Shown here: in pieces, positions 7,159 to 15,311 of the stretch
Layout: each line of letters starts with the position of its first letter
Numbering within the stretch: the stretch's first letter is position 1
Source of the DNA: an uncultured Clostridia bacterium
GTDB lineage: Bacteria > Bacillota > Clostridia > TANB77 > CAG-508
DNA: 27,557 nucleotides
Assembly: GCA_934162535.1 (NCBI GenBank)
Contig: CAKPJC010000021.1
Coordinates: 1-27,557 of the forward strand
Direction of reading: 5' to 3'
Translations under genes and position numbers: made by a program
Notes under the pieces: generated by a model
What the model was told of the DNA's origin: nothing
Seen by the model: the letters and a program-made list of their open reading frames with translations, nothing else
Database searches by the model: none

Positions 7159-7468
7159 CTAAACTAACTTCTCCCTTCTTATTTTTATATTATGTCTTTG
7201 TTTAAGAATTTGTAAATTACCACTAAAGTTCAAACTTCGCCTAAATATTCTAATTTATTTTTCAAATTATATATTTGCATATTTTTGTTCTTATGAATTC
7301 AAATTCTACAATTCCATATGTGTAAGCAAACCTTTTATTAAATCTTCTATTCTCCCATAATTTGCTCCTATTCTTTTTTTATTTTATTTGCTCTAAATTA
7401 CTAGTTTATTTTTTCTAAAAGTCATCTACCTTTTTTACAGTAAATAAATTTTGATTGCTTTAGCATCT
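7159..7468. other. Intergenic stretch holding a gene remnant
   Basis: AT-rich DNA without an open frame. The only recognisable content is the duplicated tail of the histidine phosphatase gene (7393-7425) and, at about 7440-7468, codons that look like a frameshifted end of the ABC-F gene (reading Y-K-D-A-K-A-I-K-I-Y). Confidence 0.4.
7393..7425 (-). pseudogene. Duplicated 3' tail of a histidine phosphatase gene
   Basis: Codons 7425-7393 read M-T-F-R-K-N-K-L-V-I-stop. The intact phosphatase gene ends M-T-F-R-G-D-K-L-A-N-L-K. The DNA around 7391-7426 matches 6545-6580 over most positions, including CTAAAAGTCAT. Nothing upstream of this tail resembles the phosphatase, so only the end of a second copy remains. 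Confidence 0.5.
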
Positions 7469-8514
7469 TTATATATTAATTTCTCTTTCCGATATCTTAC
7501 TTGCAAAATATCTATCGTGTGAAACAAATAATATAGTCCCTTTATAATCTTTTAGATTTTCCTCAAGCATTCCCCTTGTTGAAATATCTAAATGATTAGT
7601 TGGTTCATCTAGTATTAAAAAATTGGTTTCTTTAATTACTAACTCAGCAATTAAAAGTCTAACTCTCTCTCCACCAGACAATTCTTTTAATCTTTTGAAT
7701 ACATTCTCTCCATAAAACATATATCTAGCCAAAAAAGTTCTAGCTTCTGTTTCAGTACCTCTATAGTCTTTTAAGAAATACTGTAGTATTGTATCAGATT
7801 CATTATTGAATTTTATCTCCTGAGGAATATAACCAATTTTCACAGATGGATTTATTTTTATCTCTCCACTAAAGTCTTTATCTTTTCCTAAAATAATTTT
7901 TATCAGTGTTGATTTTCCTGCTCCGTTTTTACCCTTTATTTGGACTTTTTCTCCTCCATATACTTCCATATTAAAATTTTTTAATATTATATTTTCTCCG
8001 TAACTTTTATTTAATTTTTTTATAACCAATATATCTTTTCCTGTCTTGCAACAAGAATCAATTTTAATTTGAATCTTCTTATCTACTCTTTTCTCTAATA
8101 TTTCTATTCTCTCTAGTCTTTTTTCTATTGATTTAGCTCTTTTAAAAAACATTTCATTTCCTGCAAGTCTACCAAATTCTCTAAGCTTTTTGATGGATTC
8201 TTTCATTTTCTCTATCTTCTTTTGTTGAGTTTTATACATTTCAAATTCTGCTAATATTCTTCTACTATTATGTCTTCTCGTTCTTCTTCATACACTTGCT
8301 TAAGAAAACCTATAGTAGAGCCCTTTCTTATATTTACATTCCGAGAATCTTGTTTTTCAGTTCCACTAATTATTTTTAAAATAGTTGATTTTCCTGAGTC
8401 ATTCTCACCTATTAATGAAATTCTTTCTCCTGTTTTTACCTCAAAGTTAATTCCATCTAAAACATTTTTTAGTCCATAATTCTTTTTTACATTATTTAAT
8501 TCTATTTCTATCAT
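7469..8514 (-). pseudogene. ABC-F family ATPase gene with an internal deletion and frameshift
   Basis: The first frame (8514-8251, 87 residues) starts after AAGGAG and carries the first nucleotide-binding domain up to Walker A (GENDSGKST) and the Q-loop region, then stops. The second (8239-7469) begins with the basic coiled linker. It then has a complete second domain: GKNGAGKST, LSGGERVRLL and FLILDEPTNHLD, the last being the ABC-F hallmark, and VSHDRYF. The signature, Walker B and H-loop of domain 1 (roughly 110-130 residues) are gone, and the two parts are one frame apart. The C-terminus also ends early, at about 7469. ABC-F proteins of this kind bind the ribosome and protect it from antibiotics, or act as translation factors. 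The upstream leader peptide and hairpins argue for a resistance type. The gene cannot give a working two-domain ATPase. Confidence 0.8.
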
Positions 8515-8550
8515 TTTTTATATCTCCTTACCTTATTATTTTTTTAAGAA

Positions 8551-8618
8551 TAACGAGATATATTTGCTATAAACTCAACTATTACAACTCTATAGCAATT
8601 ATCTCGTTGTAATAGTTG
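8551..8618 (-). promoter_or_regulatory. Attenuator-like alternative hairpins before the ABC-F gene
   Basis: Two mutually exclusive structures share bases 8606-8608. One is a perfect 13-bp inverted repeat (8576-8588 with 8606-8618; GTTGTAATAGTTG as read on plus). The other pairs AACGAGAT and TTGCTATA (8552-8571) with TATAGCAA and ATCTCGTT (8591-8608). The second half of the leader-peptide gene lies inside the first arm of each. This is the arrangement of leader-peptide-controlled attenuators that induce resistance genes when antibiotics stall ribosomes. The expected run of U after the downstream hairpin is weak (UUAUUCUU), so translational rather than transcriptional attenuation, or decay, is possible. 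Confidence 0.6.
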
Positions 8619-8673
8619 CACAACCGAAGCCTCTATATTTGGTTTCCTCCATTAATTTTTGTACTTTATTCAT
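8599..8673 (-). CDS. Leader peptide of 24 residues upstream of the ABC-F gene
   Basis: The ATG at 8673 has GGAGG seven bases upstream, and the frame closes with TAA at 8599. The peptide begins MNKVQKLMEETKYRG and ends FGCATITTR. It lies about 85 bases before the ABC-F start, and its last codons form the first arm of two alternative hairpins. Small upstream frames like this regulate erm, msr and ABC-F resistance genes by ribosome stalling. That this one does so is inferred from position and structure. Confidence 0.6.
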   Translation of the reverse strand: MNKVQKLMEETKYRGFGCATITTR

Positions 8674-8705
8674 TATTTTTCCTCCAAAATTATTTTGCTT
8701 TATAT

Positions 8706-8734
8706 ATTTTACCACAATTTCACAAATTTGTGAA
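8706..8734 (-). promoter_or_regulatory. Promoter of the leader/ABC-F unit with an overlapping palindrome
   Basis: TTCACA (8734-8729) and TAAAAT (8711-8706) are 17 bases apart, as expected for sigma-A. The -35 box is the left half of a perfect 16-base palindrome, TTCACAAATTTGTGAA (8719-8734), which could be an operator. Confidence 0.6.
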
Positions 8735-8759
8735 TATTCACTGCTAAAGCACAAATAAT

Positions 8760-8782
8760 AAGGACATAACTAATATGTCCTT
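8760..8782 (-). terminator. Terminator-like hairpin after res
   Basis: AAGGACATA (8760-8768) and TATGTCCTT (8774-8782) form a perfect 9-bp stem with a 5-base loop, 11 bases past the res stop codon. The following minus-strand sequence, ATTATTTG, is only moderately T-rich. Confidence 0.55.
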
Positions 8783-8793
8783 ATACATCCTAT

Positions 8794-11700
8794 TTATTTT
8801 ATATTTGATTTTTCTCTAAAATCTTCTATTCCATTAATCCAGTCATAACTAATATTATCATTGATTGCATCAAAGTGTTTCCTTGAACACACAATTTTTA
8901 TTTTCTCCTTGTCAGTCAAATCTTCCCACATCTTTTTCCACTTTGTTTCAGCTACAAAGTAAGTTATATTATTATTATTATTTTTGTAAACAATTATCCA
9001 GTCAGGAGAATAATTCTCAATTGGATTCTCAATAATGAAACTTCCTTTTTTTATCTTAGAATACATTAACACATTTGGATTACTGTCAAGATAATCTGCA
9101 AACTCCATCTCACCATCACTGTCAGTTACAAAGTACTTACATACTGCTCTATGATTTTCCTCATTTGACATGTATACGTTTTTGCCAATTTTTGATGATA
9201 CTATTTCATTAATTAAAAACATATTTGCACAGGTAATATTATTTCTTTCATTAATGGCCTCATATTGAATATTGTCCATATTTTTATAAAATTGTATTTG
9301 TTTTTGGTAATTGATAATTTTTATTAGTTTGTCAATATTATCTTGTTTCTGATATAAACTTGGATCTCTTGACTGCATCATTAGTTTTATTACATTCTCT
9401 CTCGTAAAGTTGGTTTTGTTTACAATATAATTAATTATTTCAACAAATGACCTTATATTTATAGTTTTTTCTTCCAGTTTATATCTGACTTCTGCTCCTT
9501 TCGCTTCTTTTATAGTAAAACCTTTTTCTCTGTTACTGCTGTCTACAATCCCAGTTTTTTCCACAACCTCTAAATCCTTAGATTTTATCTTTATATCAGC
9601 TTCCATCAATATATCATTAATTAATTCATTTTCATCGTATTTTACTTGATATACGGTTCGTCTATTAAGTTTTTCTTCAATATCTTTCATCATTTTTTTG
9701 AAATTTTCTTCATTAACATATTTATTCCATCTATTTTGTACAGTATCATCATCATTTATTAGATAATTTTTAATAACATTGCTTTCTTTATCTGTCATTA
9801 CTTCAATAAGTGCATTTATTATTCTATCTTTGTTTCGATTTAATTCTTTGTTCTTGAATACATATGTTTTTATACTATTGATTTTATTTTTGTCCATTGT
9901 ATTGTCAGATTTAATAAATCCACCTCTTCTTAATTCATCATGTAATATTCTGAAAAATCCAGCAGAAAGATTCTCTTCTATTTTTTTCTCTATTTTTAAT
10001 TGGATGTTTTTTGCATCATCAATTGTAATTGCGTCTTTGTTATAGTTCATTTCTTCATTAAATTCTTTTTGTAGACTTTCTGCAAATTCTTCATATTCTT
10101 CATTTGCTATAACTGTTAATTCATTTATGTTTTCATCTCTTTTTATATCATTGTCCTCTCCACTTCCACGGGCTAGTCTCAAACCTCTACCTATTTCTTG
10201 TTTTTTTCTTATTTCTGATTTTGATTGTCTTAAAAAACATAATTGAAACACATTTGGATTATCCCATCCCTCTGATAATGCTGAATGGGCAAATATAAAT
10301 GATATTGGTTCATCTAATTGTATTAGTTTTTCTTTACCATCTAGTATTTTCTTTATTCCTCTTTGAATATCTTCTCTCGTTTTCTCTGTATCTTTTATAT
10401 ATGTATTTTCATCCATTAATACTTTTTTGTTTTTGTCAATTGCAAAATATCCTTCATGAATTTTTTTGGCATTTGATAAACTTGGCATTTCTTTTATTAA
10501 TGTTAAATATCTATTATCACTATTTATGACTTCATTATAGGCTTCCTCGAATTTCTGTGCATAAATTCCTAATGTGTTTTCTTTGCTATAATCTCTGTAT
10601 TTTGCAACTTCGTCAATAAAAAATAAACTTAACACTTTTACATTTTCTTTTAACATTTCTATTTGCTTGTCTAGGTGCTTTCTTATTGTTAATTTCATTT
10701 GAATCTTTACCATGTCTTCTTCATATACATTGTAATTGTTTTCTCCTTCTTGAAATGCATATGTGTCTTCAATAAGATTGCTATAAAAATTTGTTTTTAT
10801 TCCCTTAAATTTATGTGGTGCATTTATTATTCTGAATTCCTTGTATTGGTCTAAATGTGTTTTCTCATATAAGTCACATGGTCTGTCAATATTTATTTTA
10901 TTTAGTTTAACTATTCCTCCATTTTCTTGCAATATTTCAACCGTTGCAGATAAATCATTGTTAAATTTTATGTATCTAAAATATGGGTAACTTTTGTCTA
11001 TATTTCCATAAATCGTTGATACTCTTATTTTTTTTACTAGATGTTTTTTAAATGCATCAAATGAGTCTAATTTATAAATTAGGTTAAAATAGTTTGTGTG
11101 TGTTGCTGAATACATAAAAGTAGCTAAAGGTTGTAAGTCTTCTATTGATTTTAGTGCTTTACTTTTTCTTTTATCTGTTCCAATTATTTTTTGTGGCTCA
11201 TCTATAAATACTATTGGGTTGGTGTTTTTTAATTCGTTCCAATAGTTTTTTCCATCTTCTTTTGAGTTCTTTATTATGTTAGTTGATTTGTCAAATGCTT
11301 GGTAATTCATTATTGCTATTTGAAATTCATTTCCTAAAGATATGAATGATTCTAGTTTTGATAATGTTTTTTTTGAGTCATATTCAAAATAACAATGTGT
11401 AATGTCCAACCCATCATATAGACTCATAAAATGTTCTCTTAATTGCCAAATACTTTTTACAACTCCCATTCTTATCGGAATAGATGGAACTACTAAAATA
11501 AATTTTGAAAATCCATATTTCTTGTATAGTTCAATCATTGTCCTCAAATATACATAGGTCTTTCCTGTACCTGTTTCCATTTCTATTGTGAATTTTCTGT
11601 CTGGTAATAATTCTTCATCCCAAAATCCTACATTGTTTTTAGGGTCTTTTTGAATCTTCGTCAAGTTTTCCTTCATTTTTAATGGTGTTATATTTAATTC

Positions 11701-11823
11701 GTTTCTGTACATTCTTATTGTATTGTCATTGTCTATCCTGTCTTGCCCCTCAAATAAATTCACTACACTATTTATAGCATCTATTTGATATTCAAGATTT
11801 GGTTCAAATCTCCACTTTTTCAC
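8794..11823 (-). CDS. res: Type III restriction enzyme, Res subunit
   Basis: This 1009-residue ATP-dependent helicase-nuclease has a superfamily 2 core. Walker A is METGTGKT (82-89), the DEAD-box-like motif II is IDEPQ (207-211), and motif VI is QEIGRGLRLAR near 555. The C-terminal nuclease domain is seen as SPDW (D941) and AETKW (E959, K961), a PD-(D/E)xK site. Res translocates along DNA from an unmethylated site and cuts when two enzymes meet. It works only in complex with Mod, encoded just upstream. Length is normal for the family (about 900-1050). The start is a GTG at 11823, because upstream in-frame codons meet a TAA. The best ribosome binding site, GGAAGG, is 14 bases away, so translation may be weak. 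No frameshift or missing motif is seen. Confidence 0.93.
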   Translation of the reverse strand: MKKWRFEPNLEYQIDAINSVVNLFEGQDRIDNDNTIRMYRNELNITPLKMKENLTKIQKDPKNNVGFWDEELLPDRKFTIEMETGTGKTYVYLRTMIELYKKYGFSKFILVVPSIPIRMGVVKSIWQLREHFMSLYDGLDITHCYFEYDSKKTLSKLESFISLGNEFQIAIMNYQAFDKSTNIIKNSKEDGKNYWNELKNTNPIVFIDEPQKIIGTDKRKSKALKSIEDLQPLATFMYSATHTNYFNLIYKLDSFDAFKKHLVKKIRVSTIYGNIDKSYPYFRYIKFNNDLSATVEILQENGGIVKLNKINIDRPCDLYEKTHLDQYKEFRIINAPHKFKGIKTNFYSNLIEDTYAFQEGENNYNVYEEDMVKIQMKLTIRKHLDKQIEMLKENVKVLSLFFIDEVAKYRDYSKENTLGIYAQKFEEAYNEVINSDNRYLTLIKEMPSLSNAKKIHEGYFAIDKNKKVLMDENTYIKDTEKTREDIQRGIKKILDGKEKLIQLDEPISFIFAHSALSEGWDNPNVFQLCFLRQSKSEIRKKQEIGRGLRLARGSGEDNDIKRDENINELTVIANEEYEEFAESLQKEFNEEMNYNKDAITIDDAKNIQLKIEKKIEENLSAGFFRILHDELRRGGFIKSDNTMDKNKINSIKTYVFKNKELNRNKDRIINALIEVMTDKESNVIKNYLINDDDTVQNRWNKYVNEENFKKMMKDIEEKLNRRTVYQVKYDENELINDILMEADIKIKSKDLEVVEKTGIVDSSNREKGFTIKEAKGAEVRYKLEEKTINIRSFVEIINYIVNKTNFTRENVIKLMMQSRDPSLYQKQDNIDKLIKIINYQKQIQFYKNMDNIQYEAINERNNITCANMFLINEIVSSKIGKNVYMSNEENHRAVCKYFVTDSDGEMEFADYLDSNPNVLMYSKIKKGSFIIENPIENYSPDWIIVYKNNNNNITYFVAETKWKKMWEDLTDKEKIKIVCSRKHFDAINDNISYDWINGIEDFREKSNIK

Positions 11824-11862
11824 TCTCTTTTATCATTCCTTCCTCAAGGTAAAAGCCTAGCC

Positions 11863-11886
11863 AAAAATATTTGTTAAAATATTTTT
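11863..11886 (-). other. Hairpin between mod and res
   Basis: AAAAATATTT (11863-11872) and AAATATTTTT (11877-11886) form a 10-bp AT-only stem with a 4-base loop in the 79-base gap between mod and res. It could act as a weak terminator or RNA stability element lowering res expression relative to mod. Confidence 0.45.
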
Positions 11887-11902
11887 GACTTTTATCTCAT
11901 AA

Positions 11903-13888
11903 TTAAATAAATTCTACTCTATATGATTTTTCATTATTATATTCTTTTTGAAGATTAAGTCTTATCATTAAATTTTCTTTTATCTCCAAACTATCTTTTC
12001 CTTTGAAACTGCTATCTCTTAAATATAATTTTGCAAAGTTCATGTTAGATAATTTATCTACAATTTCTTTTGTTATTTCATCTTCTAAACATACTATTAT
12101 AACGTCATTTACACTATATGTTCTATTTCCTATCTCTTCTATTCTATTGATTTTAGCTGATAATGGCATTCCATAATATCTTAATAAAAGCTCATATACA
12201 ATATCAATGTCTTTTGCACCTTCATTAAAATCTTGCAATAACATTTCTTTCTCTATATCTGTTGTATTTAATATGTAATCATTGATATTTTTTTGGTAAT
12301 CTTCCTTTTCCCAGTTTATGTTTGTTTCATCTAGTTTGAATAATTTGAATCCATAGTCGATTTCAGCATTTTCTTCTTTTTTTATTTTTTCTCCAGCTCT
12401 TCTAATTCTTTCTTTTCCTATTTCTGTTATATATAATGGCTTATTAATCTTTTTTAAATATTCAATCGCAATATTTTTCGTTTTTGAATTTATAGTATTT
12501 TCTTTATTGCTTAAATCATCTTGTAATTGTACTGCAATATATTTAATATTATTATTTTTGTTTTCTGCATTTAGTTGCATAATTGCGTCCATTGTTGATG
12601 ATGACCCTGCAAAAAAATCTAGTACTGTTGTTTCTTCTTGCTCTCCACAAATTCCTCTTATTAACTCTTTTAATAATTTAGTTGGCTTTGGAGTGTCAAA
12701 AGGGATATTTGCTTCATCTACTTCAAATAGCTCTGCTAATTCCTTTTTGGCTGAATTCATTGAGCCAACTCCTTCTAAAATTGTTTCAAAATAAAAGTCT
12801 TTTTCTTCGTTTTCAAAAATCTTTAGGGCTGGAATTCCATCTCCATTACTTGGATAATAAATTCTATTGTCTTTTTCATATTCAAGATATTGCTCTTTTG
12901 AGAAAAAGAAGTTTCTTGTTATTTTTCTTCCACTAGGAGTCGTAATTGTATAATAGTTTTCGGAATTCTTGTCTTCTTTTTTATGTCCTTCTTGGAATGA
13001 TATAATTCCCTGTTTATAAGCTCCTCTAGGGTCATTGTCTGGATTTGTATATTTGTTTAACCAATTTGGCATTTTCTTTATTTTTCCAAATTCCGTTTCT
13101 TCTCTATCTTTAAATGCTACAACAATATATTCGTGTATTCTTTTGGTCGTTGTTACTATTTTTGCATTAGAGTTTCTATCATATTTTGGATCTATTTTTT
13201 TCCATATTACTGTTTCTACATTGTCATGCCCAAATATTTCTTCTAATATCTTTTTTAAGTTGTCTACTTCATTATCATCAATACTTACACACATTACTCC
13301 ATCTTCTTTTAGTAGCTCATGTGCAATTTTTATGCGTGGATACATCATGTTTATCCAGTTTGAATGATATGCATATGCGTCTTTTGTATTTTTATACATA
13401 TTGTCTTTTAATATGTTTATGTTTTTTTCACCATCTTCTGTTATACTAAGTTCCTCTTGACTTTCTTTGCTATTCTTTTGGAATTTGTCTGAATATATGA
13501 ATAGGTCTGAACCTGTATTATATGGTGGGTCTATATATATCATTTTTATTTTATTTGCGTAGTTATTTCTTAATAATTTTAGTACTGGTAAATTGTCTCC
13601 TTCTATATAAATGTTTTGTGTTGTTTCACTGTCTTTACTTTCTTCTGGAAAATATTTAAGTGTCATTCCATTTATTCCACTCATAGCCTCTCGTTTTGTT
13701 TTTTGCTTTCCTATCCAGTTGAATTCGTATTTTTCGTCAACTGTTTCTTTAAATTCGCCTAATTCGCTTTTTAATTCTTGAAAATCCACTTTTCCATCTT
13801 TTATTACATTTGGAAAAATTTTTTTTAATTTTTCAATGTTTTGATTTCTGCTTCCTTCAATCTCTTTATTAATAAATTTTTGTTCCAT
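11903..13888 (-). CDS. mod: Type III DNA adenine methyltransferase, Mod subunit
   Basis: This 661-residue protein has motif IV DPPY at residues 120-123 followed by NTGSDL. Motif I (LDFFAGSS, 423-430) comes later in the chain, the beta-class order of Type III N6-adenine methyltransferases. The stretch about 230-400 between them should contain the target recognition domain that sets the DNA site. The N-terminus (NIEKLKKIFPNVIKDGKVDF) is typical of Mod. Mod methylates one strand of an asymmetric site and is also the specificity subunit for Res. The start is taken at ATG 13888, with GGGGG 5 bases upstream. An ATG at 13900 has no ribosome binding site. No simple-sequence repeat that would cause phase variation is seen in the frame. 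Confidence 0.93.
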   Translation of the reverse strand: MEQKFINKEIEGSRNQNIEKLKKIFPNVIKDGKVDFQELKSELGEFKETVDEKYEFNWIGKQKTKREAMSGINGMTLKYFPEESKDSETTQNIYIEGDNLPVLKLLRNNYANKIKMIYIDPPYNTGSDLFIYSDKFQKNSKESQEELSITEDGEKNINILKDNMYKNTKDAYAYHSNWINMMYPRIKIAHELLKEDGVMCVSIDDNEVDNLKKILEEIFGHDNVETVIWKKIDPKYDRNSNAKIVTTTKRIHEYIVVAFKDREETEFGKIKKMPNWLNKYTNPDNDPRGAYKQGIISFQEGHKKEDKNSENYYTITTPSGRKITRNFFFSKEQYLEYEKDNRIYYPSNGDGIPALKIFENEEKDFYFETILEGVGSMNSAKKELAELFEVDEANIPFDTPKPTKLLKELIRGICGEQEETTVLDFFAGSSSTMDAIMQLNAENKNNNIKYIAVQLQDDLSNKENTINSKTKNIAIEYLKKINKPLYITEIGKERIRRAGEKIKKEENAEIDYGFKLFKLDETNINWEKEDYQKNINDYILNTTDIEKEMLLQDFNEGAKDIDIVYELLLRYYGMPLSAKINRIEEIGNRTYSVNDVIIVCLEDEITKEIVDKLSNMNFAKLYLRDSSFKGKDSLEIKENLMIRLNLQKEYNNEKSYRVEFI

Positions 13889-13934
13889 TTTTGCCCCCAT
13901 GATAATTTATTATTTCTTGTTTTCCTTTGCTGTA

Positions 13935-13972
13935 ATAATATCACATTTTATTGATTTTCTCAACAAAATGTG
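13935..13972 (-). promoter_or_regulatory. mod-res promoter covered by a long dyad
   Basis: TTGAGA (13963-13958) and TATTAT (13940-13935) are 17 bases apart, with a TG in front of the -10 region. The spacer and -35 box lie within an interrupted inverted repeat. CACATTTT (13942-13949) pairs with AAAATGTG (13965-13972), and TTGA (13951-13954) pairs with TCAA (13960-13963). Such a dyad over a promoter suggests a repressor site. Confidence 0.6.
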
Positions 13973-14017
13973 GTAATTTAACTCTTTTACTTTTTTAATT
14001 TTGGCTTTAAATAAATT

Positions 14018-14046
14018 AACTCAGTAACTAATATAATTACTGAGTT
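14018..14046 (-). terminator. Terminator of the initiator tRNA gene
   Basis: AACTCAGTAA (14018-14027) and TTACTGAGTT (14037-14046) form a 10-bp stem with a 9-base loop, 8 bases after the tRNA 3' end. It is followed on the minus strand by TTAATTTATTT. Confidence 0.65.
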
Positions 14047-14053
14047 TAATTTT

Positions 14054-14129
<76 letters not shown>

Positions 14130-14144
14130 ATGTCTGACAAAATT

Positions 14145-14174
14145 ATTATAATACATATGAGTATGTTTTGTCAA
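14145..14174 (-). promoter_or_regulatory. Near-consensus promoter of the tRNA-fMet gene
   Basis: TTGACA (14174-14169) and TATAAT (14150-14145), both perfect, are 18 bases apart. Transcription would start near 14138, about 9 bases before the mature tRNA 5' end. Confidence 0.85.
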
Positions 14175-14199
14175 TACATTTTTGAAAAAAAATGGTATT

Positions 14200-14237
14200 G
14201 GAAAGAGAGACTTTGAATTTTCAAAGTCTCTCTTTCC
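14200..14237 (-). terminator. Strong terminator of the FGE-like gene
   Basis: An 18-bp perfect stem (14200-14217 with 14220-14237) has a 2-base loop, starting GGAAAGAGAGACTTTGAA. It is followed on the minus strand by AATACCA and a run of T. It lies 33 bases past the stop codon. Confidence 0.85.
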
Positions 14238-14270
14238 AGTTAGCTAAGAGTGGTATTTTATTGATTCGTA

Positions 14271-15209
14271 CTACTTAATCCAAAGTGCAGCACGGAATCC
14301 ACATGCGTCACTTTCGTAGTCTTTCTTTACCAGAGTACGAGTAGCAACTGATGGAGTTTTAGAATACACGTCGAAACCGCGAACAACGACCTCATCACCT
14401 TCAACGGCTCTTTCCTGCGTAATTTCGCTTACATTTCCCGCGAAGTCGTAAATAGCATTCGTACTCCATTCTTCTTCTTTGCCGGTTTCCCGAACCTTCT
14501 CATCTGACGTAAGGAAGTTCTTCCAGTGATTCCCCCAATAGGAAGAATCTCCAATAATGTCCTCCATACTTCTTGCCTTGGTTTCAATAAACCATTCCAG
14601 AACACTGTCGTATTCTGCTCCGTATGTAAGGTGCGACTTCACATCGTCCCTGTCAACCATATAAGATGCATATTTAATCGCATCTTCCTGGCTTACCATT
14701 ATCCAAGGTTTTTCTCCTCGGACAGAAACCTGTCCGATTCTCATTCTCCAAGAAATGTTGTATCTGGAAATATAGAATCCTCCATATTTCTGGACACTCT
14801 CTTCCTGCATCAAGAACTCCTCAGTTCTTGGGTCAGCAGTTTTGCTGATGTCCATGCCTCCAGTCCAATTTCTCCTTCCAAATTTGGTACCACACGATAC
14901 CTGTTCGTCAATATTGATTGAAGAAAGAGACTGTACAGGAATCCATACAAACTGGCTTCCATCATACTTTCTTACGATGACGAATCCTGTGTCCCAGTTT
15001 CCTTCTAAATGATAGAATCCATCCGGAATGGGAGGATTCATGTAATTAGCAAGAGCATTCTTGCTGTTGGTTCTCACTGATTCACTTTCCTTTTCGTTTT
15101 CCTTTTTCATCATTGCTTTGATGATAAGGGTCTGATTTTCTACCTCCTCTACGGAGAAGTTGATGCCTTCTCCTGCCTCAAGTATTAACTTGCCGTACCG
15201 ACTTTTCAT
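14271..15209 (-). CDS. FGE/SUMF1-like (C-type lectin fold) protein of high G+C
   Basis: In this 312-residue protein the C-terminal two thirds fit the formylglycine-generating-enzyme-like fold. The motifs are FVWIPVQ (about 87-93), GGFYISRYNISW (about 143-154), IMVSQEDAIKYASYM, LTYGAEYDSVLEWF, IYDFAGNVSEI, VVVRGFDVYS and the final CGFRAALWIK. Residues 1-60 form a separate charged N-terminal part. The paired active-site cysteines of true sulfatase activators are not seen: one cysteine precedes GFR and one is near residue 107. A ligand-binding or surface-recognition role is therefore likelier than sulfatase maturation. There is no signal peptide. The gene is monocistronic with its own promoter, AAAGGAGG and strong terminator. 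A sampled stretch is about 47% G+C against about 25% around it, so it was probably acquired from another genome. Related proteins are common in gut Clostridia and some are diversity-generating retroelement targets, but no reverse transcriptase is present here. Confidence 0.75.
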   Translation of the reverse strand: MKSRYGKLILEAGEGINFSVEEVENQTLIIKAMMKKENEKESESVRTNSKNALANYMNPPIPDGFYHLEGNWDTGFVIVRKYDGSQFVWIPVQSLSSINIDEQVSCGTKFGRRNWTGGMDISKTADPRTEEFLMQEESVQKYGGFYISRYNISWRMRIGQVSVRGEKPWIMVSQEDAIKYASYMVDRDDVKSHLTYGAEYDSVLEWFIETKARSMEDIIGDSSYWGNHWKNFLTSDEKVRETGKEEEWSTNAIYDFAGNVSEITQERAVEGDEVVVRGFDVYSKTPSVATRTLVKKDYESDACGFRAALWIK

Positions 15210-15275
15210 TTGGAATACCTCCTTTTAAGTATTTCCCGTCGGTTTACAAATAGCCTCTTTGCTATTATGTCAACT

Positions 15276-15304
15276 ATTCTATCATATTTTTTTTGTTTTT
15301 GCAA
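15276..15304 (-). promoter_or_regulatory. Promoter of the FGE-like gene
   Basis: TTGCAA (15304-15299) and TAGAAT (15281-15276) are 17 bases apart, leaving a leader of about 60 bases. The leader contains a small hairpin (AATAGC with GCTATT) and ends in AAAAGGAGG before ATG 15209. Confidence 0.55.
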
Positions 15305-15311
15305 TAGTTTT

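Noticed and set aside
14526..14921. Plus-strand 131-codon open frame
   Set aside because: It is antisense to the FGE-like gene. It arises from the higher G+C there and has no ribosome binding site.
14271..15209. Complete diversity-generating retroelement
   Set aside because: No reverse transcriptase, accessory gene or template repeat is seen in the window. Only the target-like fold is present.
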